A stretch of DNA of 14,523 nt from CBDTYW01 sp965364735. Its GTDB lineage: Bacteria; Actinomycetota; Nitriliruptoria; Nitriliruptorales; Nitriliruptoraceae. Below are positions 6,293 to 13,905 of the stretch, one piece after another (the stretch's first letter is position 1; the number at the start of each line of letters is the position of its first letter). The stretch is from positions 1 through 14,523 of the forward strand of contig CBDTYW010000074.1 in assembly GCA_965364735.1 (NCBI GenBank), read 5' to 3'. A program made the position numbers and the translations under genes. The notes under the pieces are model-generated. The model was given only the letters and a program-made list of their open reading frames with translations. It searched no databases and was not told the DNA's origin.

Positions 6293-8872
6293 ATGAGCAT
6301 GGACGTCGACGCCTTCGACCGCCGCTTCGAGACCTTGGCGGCGCGGCTCGAGCCCGACGAGGCCGCAGCGCTGATCCAGCTGCTCGATCCGGTGGAGATC
6401 GCGGCAGGCGAGGTGCTGATCGCGCAGGGCTCCGTGACCGACACGCTCTACCTGGTGTGGGATGGCGAGCTCACGGCTTCCGTCGGCGAGGCTGACGCCG
6501 AGCGCGACGTCGGCGTCATCGAGCGCGGCAGCTACCTCGGCGAGGTCTCGCTGCTGGACCCGGGCCCGGCGACGGCGAGCGTGCGGTCCGATGCCGGCGC
6601 GACCGTCGCCGCGCTCCGACACCAGGACCTCCTCGACTACCAGCAGACACACCCCGCCGGTGCCGCCGTCCTGCTCCGCCAGATCGGCCAGACGCTCGCG
6701 GCTCGGACGCGCAGCACGGCGCGACAGATCGACGACCTGCCTGCGAGCGGAGCCACGGTCGAGTCACGGCTGGGTGCGGGGTCGGACGCGGTCGAGGTGC
6801 TGACCTCCGTGCTCGGGTTCCCGAGCGATGCGACCCCGCCGCACGAGTCGGAGCGGTTCGCCGTGGGGCAGGTCATCGCCCAGGCGGGGGAGCGGAGCAG
6901 GGAGCTGCGCGTGGTCGTCGACGGCCGCGTCGCGATGCGTGCGTCGGACGGCGACCTGCTCGTGATGGGGCCGGGGAGCATCCTCGCGCCGGAGGCGCTC
7001 TTCGGCGCGGTCGTGACGGCAGATCTCGTCGCCATGTCGGCCGTGGAGACGGTCACCCTGCGCACCCATGTCGGCGAGCTGCTGCGCAGCGACGAGCCCG
7101 CCCTGGCGGCGAACCTGGTGCGCGCCGCGGCGAGCCAGCTGGCGCGCGAGCTCCGGGCGCTCCTGACCGTGCTCGCGGCGTCGCCGCCCGTAGCCCGTGA
7201 GGAGCAGGCCGACATCGCCGTGATCGGCGGCGGGCCGCTGGGCCTCGCGTACGCGTGGTTCGTGAAGGACCGCATGCCGGAGGCGACCGTCCGGGTCCTC
7301 GAGCGCAAGGACGCCCCCGACTACAAGGTCGGCGAGAGCACGCTGAGCACCACCACGCGGCTGTTCGCGCACATGGGGCTGAGCTTCCCGGTCATGCGGC
7401 GGCTGTTCGGGATCAAGGCCGGCATCCGGTTCTGGTGGACGGGGGAGGGCGACGACGACGTCCATGGCCACATCGACGCGACGGACATCGAGGAGACCTT
7501 CCAGGTCGAGCGGCGCGTGCTCGAGACGGCGCTGATGAAGACCGCGGCCGCTCACGGCGTGGACATCCGCACCGGTACCCGGGTCAAGGTGAGCGACTCC
7601 GACTTCGGCGCCGAAGGCTCGCGACTGACCTGCGAGACCGAGGACAGCACCTACGACCTCCGGACGCGGCTGGTGACGGATGCGTCCGGCCGAGCCTCCG
7701 TGCTGCCCCGACACTTCGGGTTCCATCGGCGCGCGCCGGAGCGCCTGGGGACCTTCAACACCAACACGTACTACGCGTACTTCCGTCAGCTCGACGACGT
7801 GGACATCCCCCACTGGAACGAGCCCGCGACCCGCCACATCGTGTTTCCGCAGGGATGGTGCTGGTTCATCACGGTGGTGTCCTGGGAGGGAACGCCGCAG
7901 GAGAACCTCGAGGCGATGATCGACCACCTGCTCTCGCTTCCCAGCGGGCCCGACGAGAGCTACCCCTCGCGGCGCGAGCTCGAGGAGCGGTTCGGCGCGA
8001 CCAGCCAGGTCATCACCTCGATGGGGTTCACGGTGCGCGAGGACACCGACACCGCCAAGGGGCTGCCGGTGGACGAACGCTTCCACCACTACGTGGACCG
8101 CTACCCCGTGTTCCGTCGCATCCTCAGCCACTACGAGGTGGCGGAGGGTCTGTACGGCAAGAAGAAGCCGTACTCGGCCTTCCAGCGCCTGGCCTATGAC
8201 ACCGAGCACGTCGCCGGCGACGGGTGGTGCGCTGTCGGGGACGCGGCGATGTTCTCCAACCCGTTGTTCTCGCCCGGGCTGAACCTCGGATCGGGAGCGT
8301 CTCACGAAGCCGCTGCCGACAGCGTGCGTGCCCTGCGATCCGGTGATCTCAGCGCGGACGCGTTCCGGGGATACCGCCACTACGCGGAGCGGACCTATGC
8401 CTCGCTCATGGGCTTCAACGACATGCTGTACCGCTCGTTCGCCAGCCAGGAGACGTTCGAGCGGGCTCTGCTCATGTTCTTCTTCCACTCGGTCGGCGAC
8501 GTGGTCGCCCGCAACGACACCTACGACGCCACCGACCCCTACATCTGGGATCTGCTCAACCCCGCGTTCACCCGTCGTGTCGATGAGGTCCGCGGGGCGC
8601 TGCGCGCCGCTGAGGAGCGCGGCGACACGTCGGAGGAGATGGTCGCGGCCGTTCGCGCGATCACGGATCCGTACATCGAGGAGCGAGCGGCGGCGGTCGC
8701 CGCTCTGGGCCTCGACACGACCGTGGCGATCCGTGAGTTCACCGCGACAGGCGCTCGGTCCGACACGCGGTCGACCGCGCGGGGCGACTACGTCGCGCAA
8801 CGGTGCGGGACCTGCTCGCAGTGGTACGACGCCACGCTCGGCCGCTGCACCGTCTGCGGTGTGTCGGCCTGA
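6293..8872 (+). CDS. Tandem CNB-domain / flavin-dependent halogenase-like fusion with C-terminal CxxC ribbon
   Basis: This single 859-residue protein starts at ATG 6293, with AGGA seven bases upstream. Residues about 10-145 form a cyclic-nucleotide-binding (CRP-type) domain: AAGEVLIAQGSVTDTLYLVWDGEL (38-61, two pieces) and the phosphate cassette LGEVSLLDPGPATASV (82-97). Residues about 165-290 form a second, more degenerate CNB domain. From 306 a halogenase-like FAD enzyme begins: IGGGPLG (311-317), KVGEST (345-350), Lys375 in FGIKAGIRFWW matching the catalytic lysine of tryptophan halogenases, WCWFIT (522-527) matching WxWxIP with Pro changed to Thr, and GDAAMFSNPLFSPGLNLG (649-666). The last 22 residues hold C838, C841, C852 and C855, a zinc-ribbon or rubredoxin-like site. 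The cassette Arg is Ala93 in the first domain and is absent in the second, so ordinary cAMP/cGMP binding is doubtful. Substrate is unknown; a plain monooxygenase role is possible. No flavin reductase gene is nearby. Confidence 0.9.
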   Translation: MSMDVDAFDRRFETLAARLEPDEAAALIQLLDPVEIAAGEVLIAQGSVTDTLYLVWDGELTASVGEADAERDVGVIERGSYLGEVSLLDPGPATASVRSDAGATVAALRHQDLLDYQQTHPAGAAVLLRQIGQTLAARTRSTARQIDDLPASGATVESRLGAGSDAVEVLTSVLGFPSDATPPHESERFAVGQVIAQAGERSRELRVVVDGRVAMRASDGDLLVMGPGSILAPEALFGAVVTADLVAMSAVETVTLRTHVGELLRSDEPALAANLVRAAASQLARELRALLTVLAASPPVAREEQADIAVIGGGPLGLAYAWFVKDRMPEATVRVLERKDAPDYKVGESTLSTTTRLFAHMGLSFPVMRRLFGIKAGIRFWWTGEGDDDVHGHIDATDIEETFQVERRVLETALMKTAAAHGVDIRTGTRVKVSDSDFGAEGSRLTCETEDSTYDLRTRLVTDASGRASVLPRHFGFHRRAPERLGTFNTNTYYAYFRQLDDVDIPHWNEPATRHIVFPQGWCWFITVVSWEGTPQENLEAMIDHLLSLPSGPDESYPSRRELEERFGATSQVITSMGFTVREDTDTAKGLPVDERFHHYVDRYPVFRRILSHYEVAEGLYGKKKPYSAFQRLAYDTEHVAGDGWCAVGDAAMFSNPLFSPGLNLGSGASHEAAADSVRALRSGDLSADAFRGYRHYAERTYASLMGFNDMLYRSFASQETFERALLMFFFHSVGDVVARNDTYDATDPYIWDLLNPAFTRRVDEVRGALRAAEERGDTSEEMVAAVRAITDPYIEERAAAVAALGLDTTVAIREFTATGARSDTRSTARGDYVAQRCGTCSQWYDATLGRCTVCGVSA

Positions 8873-8922
8873 CCCGTCCTCGACGTCCCATCACGCTGAC
8901 CGCACCCCGAAAGGGTCGCTCC

Positions 8923-10128
8923 ATGACGCATCGCCACACCGGCGCCGTCCTCGCCGCAGCGCTGCTCGCCGTGTCGTGCGGAACCACGACGGTGACGGCT
9001 GATCCTTCTCCGGCGGTGACCGTCACCGAGACGGAGACGGCCGCGCCGTCGCCGTCCGAGTCCGCGATCACCGGCCTCGCGAAGGTTCCGACCGGCCCGT
9101 ACGTGCGCGCCGAGTACGAGGTCACCACGACGAGCGAGTTCGACGAGTCGCGTGAGGACCTGGTGTTCACGCTGGCCGAGGACGGCTCGTTCCACGCGGA
9201 GTCGACGTTCGCGTTCGCGGGCAGCGAACCGAGCGTGGCGATCGAGGCCTATGACGCAGGGACCGAGACCCTGTGGAGCGCGTTCGAGTCCGGCTCCGGG
9301 ACCGGGGAGCTCGAGGCGTACGCGAGCCGCTTCGTCGGGCTGCTGCAGGCACCCGCGATCTATCAGCTGGGCCGGCAGGAGGGCGCGGCAACGGTCATCG
9401 CTGGCGTCCGTGCCGGGACGATCACGCCTGAGCTGGCCGACGGCCGGACCGTCGCAACCCTCGTCGCCCCGCTGACGGCCAACGAGTCGGCGGGTCTGAC
9501 GCAGGGGACGTTGGCCACGACGGTCGACCTGACGACCGGGCTCCCCGTCGAGATCGACGAGGATCGTGGGACCTACCGGCGACAGGTGGTGCTGACGAGC
9601 TTCACGTGGGAGCTCGACGACCCCGGCGTGTCCTTCCTGCCGGATGAGGCGGCAGAGCTCAGGGACCCGGTCTTCGTCGCGACGACGCTGGCTGGGGCCG
9701 AGGGCCTCGTCGGGTACGTCCCGCCGTTGCCGGAGACGCTCCCCGCCGGGTTCATGCTCCGGTCGATCGTCGCGGCAGACCAGCCGGACAACTACTTCAC
9801 CGGACCGGAGGGCCTCAACCCGCCGGGTGAGGGCATCGTCGTCGCGAGCTACCGCGACGGGTTCCACAGCTTCTCCGTCTCGTTCCTGCGCAACGTCGAC
9901 CCCGACGGGTTCGGCTGGGCCGACCCGCTCGCCGGGGAGGGACAGGCCTTCTCCTCGGAGGTGCTCGTCCTGAGCGGCGGGGCGCTCGCGGGTGCCGAGT
10001 CGTACGTGTCGGTCGACGTCAACACCTCACCACACCTGTGGGGCGTCACCGAGGATCTGGTCTTCCTCGTCACCGGGGACCTCAGCCGGGCTGAGCTCGT
10101 GGCGATCGCGGAGTCCTTCGGAACCTGA
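8923..10128 (+). CDS. Predicted lipoprotein, possibly LolA/RseB-like fold
   Basis: The 401-residue product begins at ATG 8923, with AAGGG about nine bases upstream. A short signal peptide ends in the lipobox-like LAVSC, with the lipid-attachment Cys at residue 19, followed by a Ser/Thr/Pro-rich linker (about 20-48). The body alternates beta-rich segments with a long charged region. The phrases VRAEYEVTTTSEF, LDDPGVSFLPDE and LPAGFMLRSIV recall LolA/RseB-like and DUF4367-type extracytoplasmic domains, but I do not recognise a specific family and this is inference only. It should be anchored to the outer face of the membrane. It starts 50 bases after the CNB-halogenase stop with no terminator between, so cotranscription is likely. 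Its stop is nine bases from the stop of the convergent gene. An in-frame ATG at 8803 lies within the upstream gene and is rejected because the lipobox would be internal. Confidence 0.85.
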   Translation: MTHRHTGAVLAAALLAVSCGTTTVTADPSPAVTVTETETAAPSPSESAITGLAKVPTGPYVRAEYEVTTTSEFDESREDLVFTLAEDGSFHAESTFAFAGSEPSVAIEAYDAGTETLWSAFESGSGTGELEAYASRFVGLLQAPAIYQLGRQEGAATVIAGVRAGTITPELADGRTVATLVAPLTANESAGLTQGTLATTVDLTTGLPVEIDEDRGTYRRQVVLTSFTWELDDPGVSFLPDEAAELRDPVFVATTLAGAEGLVGYVPPLPETLPAGFMLRSIVAADQPDNYFTGPEGLNPPGEGIVVASYRDGFHSFSVSFLRNVDPDGFGWADPLAGEGQAFSSEVLVLSGGALAGAESYVSVDVNTSPHLWGVTEDLVFLVTGDLSRAELVAIAESFGT

Positions 10129-10137
10129 CCAGGTCCT

Positions 10138-10656
10138 TCAGCGCTTCCGGCGCCTGGACTTCGCCTTCGACGTGTTCTTCGACGGTCCGTCATCGGACCA
10201 GTCAGCGAGCCGAGCCGTCGGGTCGGGGCCCTTGCGCTTCGGTGTGGGGGGCTTCGCCGCGTCGTCGAGGAGCTCTGCAGATGATCGCTTCCGCTTCTTG
10301 GACGACGAGCCGGAGGTGGCGAGCAGCGCAAGGTTGAGGTCCATGGAACGCCGCATCCTGATCGAGAACCAGAGCGAGATCCCCCCGAGCACCATCGTCG
10401 AGAAGATCGCGTTGATCAGGAAGGCGTTGACGCCCTGATCGAGCGCGAACAGCGCTCCGACCGGGCCAAGGAGCCAGGCGAACTTCCAGAACGTCGTCTG
10501 GCGTCGCGCGATCGGCACGGCGAGCAACGCCTCCTGCCGGCTCTCCGCGACCACGCCCTTGTTGATCCGCTTCGTGATCTGACGACGTTCGCCGAAGCTG
10601 AGCGCGACCCACTGCTGCTGGTGGGCCTCGGAGGACAGGAGCTTCGGTTCGCTCAT
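10138..10656 (-). CDS. Small two-helix membrane protein with basic C-terminal tail
   Basis: I do not recognise a named family. The 172-residue product has an amphipathic charged N-terminal region (1-56), two predicted membrane helices at about 57-73 and 78-98, and a cytoplasmic tail (about 101-172) rich in Lys, Arg, Ser and Pro that ends in SKAKSRRRKR. The tail contains KKRKR and PKRKG clusters and is probably disordered; it might contact nucleic acid or acidic lipids. The ATG at 10656 has only a weak GGACC upstream. A TAGCCT at 10693-10698 on this strand could be its -10 element. It diverges from the SagB-type gene across 87 bases and converges on the lipoprotein gene. Confidence 0.75.
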   Translation of the reverse strand: MSEPKLLSSEAHQQQWVALSFGERRQITKRINKGVVAESRQEALLAVPIARRQTTFWKFAWLLGPVGALFALDQGVNAFLINAIFSTMVLGGISLWFSIRMRRSMDLNLALLATSGSSSKKRKRSSAELLDDAAKPPTPKRKGPDPTARLADWSDDGPSKNTSKAKSRRRKR

Positions 10657-10692
10657 CGCGGGTCCAGTGCTGGGGGTCGGCGCGTCCCTGCG

Positions 10693-10698
10693 AGGCTA
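10693..10698 (-). promoter_or_regulatory. Possible -10 element (TAGCCT) for the two-helix membrane protein
   Basis: TAGCCT on the minus strand lies 37 bases ahead of the ATG at 10656. It fits the TAnnnT pattern, but no -35 is evident. Confidence 0.25.
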
Positions 10699-10731
10699 GT
10701 CGTGCGGACGTTCCCCGCGGTCGTGGCTGGC

Positions 10732-10737
10732 TACGGT
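10732..10737 (+). promoter_or_regulatory. -10 element (TACGGT) positioned for a leaderless transcript
   Basis: TACGGT ends six bases before the ATG at 10744, the spacing at which transcription would begin at the A of the start codon. No Shine-Dalgarno sequence precedes this ATG. Leaderless transcripts with exactly this layout are common in actinobacteria. The element also argues against the upstream in-frame start at 10621. Confidence 0.5.
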
Positions 10738-10743
10738 GCTCGC

Positions 10744-12234
10744 ATGGCCGACGATCCCCACGGCGCGTTGATCCGCGAGCACCTCGAACGCACCCGCCTG
10801 ACGTGGCACGGGGCGCGACGTGATGTGCCGGCGCCCGATCCCGCCGATCTGCCACCCTCGTCGCGGGCGTGGAGCGGTCCGCAGCTCGGGATCACCGCTG
10901 ACCGAGCGCAGTCCGGCTGGCCCGCGAGCGAGGCGCTGAGCGGGGCCGAAGGGGTGGAGTCGCCCCCGTCGACGAGCTGGCTCGCATCGATCTTCGAGGC
11001 GACGATCGGTGTCACCGGCGTCGTGGAGGTTGACGGCGTCAGCCATCTGCTCCGCGCCGCGGCCTCGGTCGGCAACGGTCACGCGATCGAGGCCTACATC
11101 GTCTGCGGCAACCTGTTGACCGACCTGCCGGCCGGGGTGCATCACGTCGACCCGACGCGTCGCAGGTTGACGATGGTCCGGGCGGGTGACCATCGCGCCT
11201 GGCTCGCGGCAGCGGCAGCGGACCCGGGGGTCGGCCCAGCTGCCGCGACCATCGTGTTCACGGCCGTCGCGTGGCGTCAGGTCTGGAGGTACGGCGAGCG
11301 CGGTGCTCGGCATGTTCTGTGGGATCTCGGGGCGGTGCTGGCCAACCTCGTCGCGCACGGCGTGGCTCATGGCACGCCCGCCGGATTGGACCTGGCCTTT
11401 GACGATCACGCCGTCACGGACCTGCTCGGGATCGACGAGGACGAGGTGCCGCTGGCGGTCTGCCCGCTCGGCCATCCATGGTCCGCGCCGGAGGCACGTG
11501 CCGAGCAGGGCCAGCGGCTCGGGCACCCACGCCCCGTGGGTCGCACGGAGCCTGCGCTGCTGCGTGTTCGTGACGTGCTTCGCCTCGGTCGGGTCGACGC
11601 CAGCCAGGTGGCCACGGCGCGTGAACAGGCAGCGTCCTTCCCCGGCACGCGCTGCGCCCCGCCCGTCGACGTTCCGGTCGAGGCGGACTTCGCCACGATC
11701 GAGGATCTGATCGCCGCGCGGCGCAGCGCGAGGTCCCTGCACCCGGTTCCGGTCTCGCGTGAGGCGATGGAGTGGATGCTCTCCGTCGCGACCGCACCGT
11801 CGGGGCTCGACCTGGTCGGGCCGGGGCGCCGGCTCACGACGACGACCGTCGTCGCGCTGCGGGTGGCTGGCCGCCGCGCTGGCCGCCACGACTGGGGGTC
11901 CTTCGGTCTCGAGCCGATCGACGCCGTGGATCTGGCGGATGACGCGCTCACGGCATGCATGGAGCAGCGGCCGGCGGTGGACGCGGCTGCGCTCGTCATC
12001 TCGACGATTGACCTGGACGCGATCCTCGAGATCTCCGGGCCACGCGGCCTGCGTGCTGCCCACGTCGAAGCCGCCATCACGGGCAGTCGGCTGCAGCTCG
12101 CGGCGAACGTCCTCGGCCTGGGGGCGACGTCGCTCACGTTCCTCGATGCGGAGCTGCGCGCTCTCGCAGGACGCGACGAGCACGCGCTCTTCGTGACCGC
12201 CGTCGGTCAGCTGCGACCGTCCGACGAAGGTTGA
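10744..12234 (+). CDS. Tandem SagB-type nitroreductase-family protein
   Basis: The 496-residue product resembles SagB/ThcOx-type FMN-dependent dehydrogenases, the family that oxidises azolines to azoles in some modified peptides but also has many uncharacterised stand-alone members. The start EHLERTRLTWHG matches the family N-terminus. The first half carries EAYIVCGNLL...LPAGVHHVDP (116-136), WRYGERGARHVLWDLGAV (181-198) and LLGIDEDEVPL (227-237). The second half begins at IEDLIAARRSARSL (319-332), the typical nitroreductase FMN-binding start, and ends with HVEAAITGSRLQLAANVLGLG (440-460, read in two pieces). The RRSxRS motif is seen only in the second half, so one FMN site per chain or split sites are possible. 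No YcaO, precursor peptide or E1-like partner is nearby, so a peptide-modifying role is not supported. Start choice rests on the leaderless promoter. Confidence 0.85.
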   Translation: MADDPHGALIREHLERTRLTWHGARRDVPAPDPADLPPSSRAWSGPQLGITADRAQSGWPASEALSGAEGVESPPSTSWLASIFEATIGVTGVVEVDGVSHLLRAAASVGNGHAIEAYIVCGNLLTDLPAGVHHVDPTRRRLTMVRAGDHRAWLAAAAADPGVGPAAATIVFTAVAWRQVWRYGERGARHVLWDLGAVLANLVAHGVAHGTPAGLDLAFDDHAVTDLLGIDEDEVPLAVCPLGHPWSAPEARAEQGQRLGHPRPVGRTEPALLRVRDVLRLGRVDASQVATAREQAASFPGTRCAPPVDVPVEADFATIEDLIAARRSARSLHPVPVSREAMEWMLSVATAPSGLDLVGPGRRLTTTTVVALRVAGRRAGRHDWGSFGLEPIDAVDLADDALTACMEQRPAVDAAALVISTIDLDAILEISGPRGLRAAHVEAAITGSRLQLAANVLGLGATSLTFLDAELRALAGRDEHALFVTAVGQLRPSDEG

Positions 12235-12287
12235 CCGTGGCCCGTCGGGGCATGTCTGGGGGGCACGGCAACCCAGGAGTCCCGCAC

Positions 12288-12725
12288 ATGTCCACCGTCC
12301 ACACGACGACCCGCGTCCGCAACGTCGGGATGCAGCCGTCGCCCGCCAACGTCGTGACCGGCGGCGTCGGAGCCATGCTCCTCGTCCTGGGCGTCGTCGC
12401 GCTCCTCCGCACCGGCATCCCCAGCGACACGCTCACGTCTCCGACCGTGACCGTCGGCTGGCTGACCCACACGCCGATGCTCGCGTTGCTGCACGTCCTG
12501 TTCGGTGTCGCGCTGATCTCCTCGGCCTTCGCGGAGCTCACGACGCGCCCGTTCCTGTCCGCGGCCTCCGTCCTCGGGCTGACCGGGATCATCTTCACGA
12601 TCGAGACGGGCGCCTTGCGCGGTCCGCTCGCGCTGACCCAGGCCCACGGTGTGACCTACGTCGTGGCTGCGGTGCTGATGGCGCTCGGCGTCGCGACGAC
12701 CCGCGGGATCGCCAATCGACGCTGA
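12288..12725 (+). CDS. Four-helix integral membrane protein, DUF4383-like
   Basis: The 145-residue product has four predicted membrane helices at about residues 21-42, 60-83, 91-110 and 121-138, with short loops and a positively charged ATTRGIANRR end. The pattern, with a His-containing second helix (LLHVLFGVAL), resembles DUF4383-type small actinobacterial membrane proteins; function is unknown. ATG 12288 is chosen because AGGAG lies eight bases upstream. The frame is open to 12231, overlapping the end of the SagB-type gene, but without a better start. It is 53 bases downstream of that gene and probably shares its transcript. Its stop lies six bases from the stop of convergent ligC. Confidence 0.8.
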   Translation: MSTVHTTTRVRNVGMQPSPANVVTGGVGAMLLVLGVVALLRTGIPSDTLTSPTVTVGWLTHTPMLALLHVLFGVALISSAFAELTTRPFLSAASVLGLTGIIFTIETGALRGPLALTQAHGVTYVVAAVLMALGVATTRGIANRR

Positions 12726-12731
12726 CCGGCT

Positions 12732-13814
12732 TCACCCGAACAGGTCGGAGAACTCCGACGGAAGGATGACGGCGAGCTGGTCGTAGCCACAGGCCGCGGC
12801 CGGCTTGTCCGGGCGCCACCGGAGCAGCTTCGCGGGATGTCGCAGCCGGCCGGACGTCAGCTGGTTGAAGGTGACCTCACCGACGAGCTCGCAGTCGAGC
12901 GGGTACCACCGGGACGGGCCCTTCCCGGACGACCATCTGCTCGGGGCGCCCGGCATCCGCTGCTCTTCATGCGCCTCAGCGAGCGCCCACGCCGCCCACG
13001 GGTGGGTGGTGAGGTCGTCGATCTCGTGCGGCGCCAGCTCGTCGACCAGCTGGCCACGACGCTTGACCGAGAAGCTCGACGCGACCCCGATGGACTGGAG
13101 CTCCCCGGCGTCGTCGTGAAGGCCCAGCAGCAACGAGCCGACCCCGTCGCCGGACTTGTGGAGGCGGTAGCCCGCGATCACGACGTCCGCGGTTCGTTGG
13201 TGCTTGAGCTTGATCTGCGCGCGCTTTCCCTCCGTGTAGGCGTCGCCAGCGGGCTTGGCGATCACTCCGTCGAGCCCAGCGCCCTCGAAACGGTGGAACC
13301 AGTCGCGGGCGACGTCGGGTGACGCCGTGATGGGGGTCAGGTGCACGGGTGGCCTCGCGTCGCCGAGGATCTCCTCGAGCCGCGCACGCCGGTCCGCGAA
13401 CGGCGCGGCCATCAGGTTCTCGTCGCCGAGGGCGAGCAGGTCGAACGCGAGGAACCTGGCGGGGGTCTCGACGGCGAGCATCTGCACGCGGCTGTCCGCG
13501 GGATGGATGCGGTTGCCGAGCAGGTCGAAGTCCAGTCCTGTCGTACCGATCACGACGAGCTCGCCGTCGACCACGACCCGATCCGGGAGCTGCTCCCGCA
13601 GCGGGTCGATCAGCTCGGGGAAGTAGCGCACCAAGGACTTCTGCCCGCGCGACCACATCTCGACGTCGTCGCCGTCTCGGAAGACGATGCAGCGATAGCC
13701 GTCCCACTTCGGCTCGTATCGCCAGCCGGACCCCTCGGGCAGCTTGGCCGCGTTCTTCGCCAGCATCGGCTGCACGGGAGGTGCGACGGGAAGTCGGCTG
13801 AAGGGGGTCGCCAC
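12732..13814 (-). CDS. ligC: ATP-dependent DNA ligase LigC
   Basis: The ligase seals nicks with ATP, acting in DNA repair rather than replication. LigC has been linked in mycobacteria to backup end-joining and short-gap repair. The 360-residue product is close in length and sequence to Mycobacterium LigC (from memory of that family). The N-terminus PVAPPVQPMLAK leads to the nucleotidyl-transfer motif EPKWDGYR with the AMP-accepting Lys36. Later motifs are VVDGELVV (81-88), FLAFDLLALG (121-130), LDGVIAKP (181-188) and IKLKHQRTAD (201-210). The OB-fold domain follows, with RWRPDKP near 332-338. The GTG at 13814 has GGAGG five bases upstream; the frame stays open to 14012 but the extra residues are not family-like. 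No Ku, polymerase or primase gene adjoins it. Confidence 0.93.
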   Translation of the reverse strand: MATPFSRLPVAPPVQPMLAKNAAKLPEGSGWRYEPKWDGYRCIVFRDGDDVEMWSRGQKSLVRYFPELIDPLREQLPDRVVVDGELVVIGTTGLDFDLLGNRIHPADSRVQMLAVETPARFLAFDLLALGDENLMAAPFADRRARLEEILGDARPPVHLTPITASPDVARDWFHRFEGAGLDGVIAKPAGDAYTEGKRAQIKLKHQRTADVVIAGYRLHKSGDGVGSLLLGLHDDAGELQSIGVASSFSVKRRGQLVDELAPHEIDDLTTHPWAAWALAEAHEEQRMPGAPSRWSSGKGPSRWYPLDCELVGEVTFNQLTSGRLRHPAKLLRWRPDKPAAACGYDQLAVILPSEFSDLFG

Positions 13815-13905
13815 GGGGCCTCCGGAGGTGTTCGGCCCAGACTGGCACACGGGCGGCGTCGGTGCACGACATGCCGGATCGCACACACGGAGCGCAAGGC
13901 GCACA

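Noticed and set aside
3775..6444. 889-codon minus-strand open frame opposite transketolase
   Set aside because: It is the antisense shadow of a GC-rich gene; its protein is Arg/Asp/Val/Gly-rich low-complexity, whereas the plus strand encodes clear transketolase.
6764..8800. 678-codon minus-strand open frame opposite the halogenase-like gene
   Set aside because: Composition is typical of antisense GC-rich frames and shows no domain motifs; the plus-strand protein has multiple family motifs.
4207..8872. Transketolase and the CNB-halogenase as a single fused reading frame
   Set aside because: They are in different frames, transketolase ends with a stop at 6177, and the fusion gene has its own ATG and ribosome-binding site.
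10696..12183. 495-codon minus-strand open frame opposite the SagB-type gene
   Set aside because: Arg/Asp-rich shadow without motifs; the plus strand matches the SagB family along its length.
10744..12234. Thiazole/oxazole-modified peptide cluster around the SagB-type protein
   Set aside because: No YcaO cyclodehydratase, E1-like protein, precursor peptide or exporter is found on either side.
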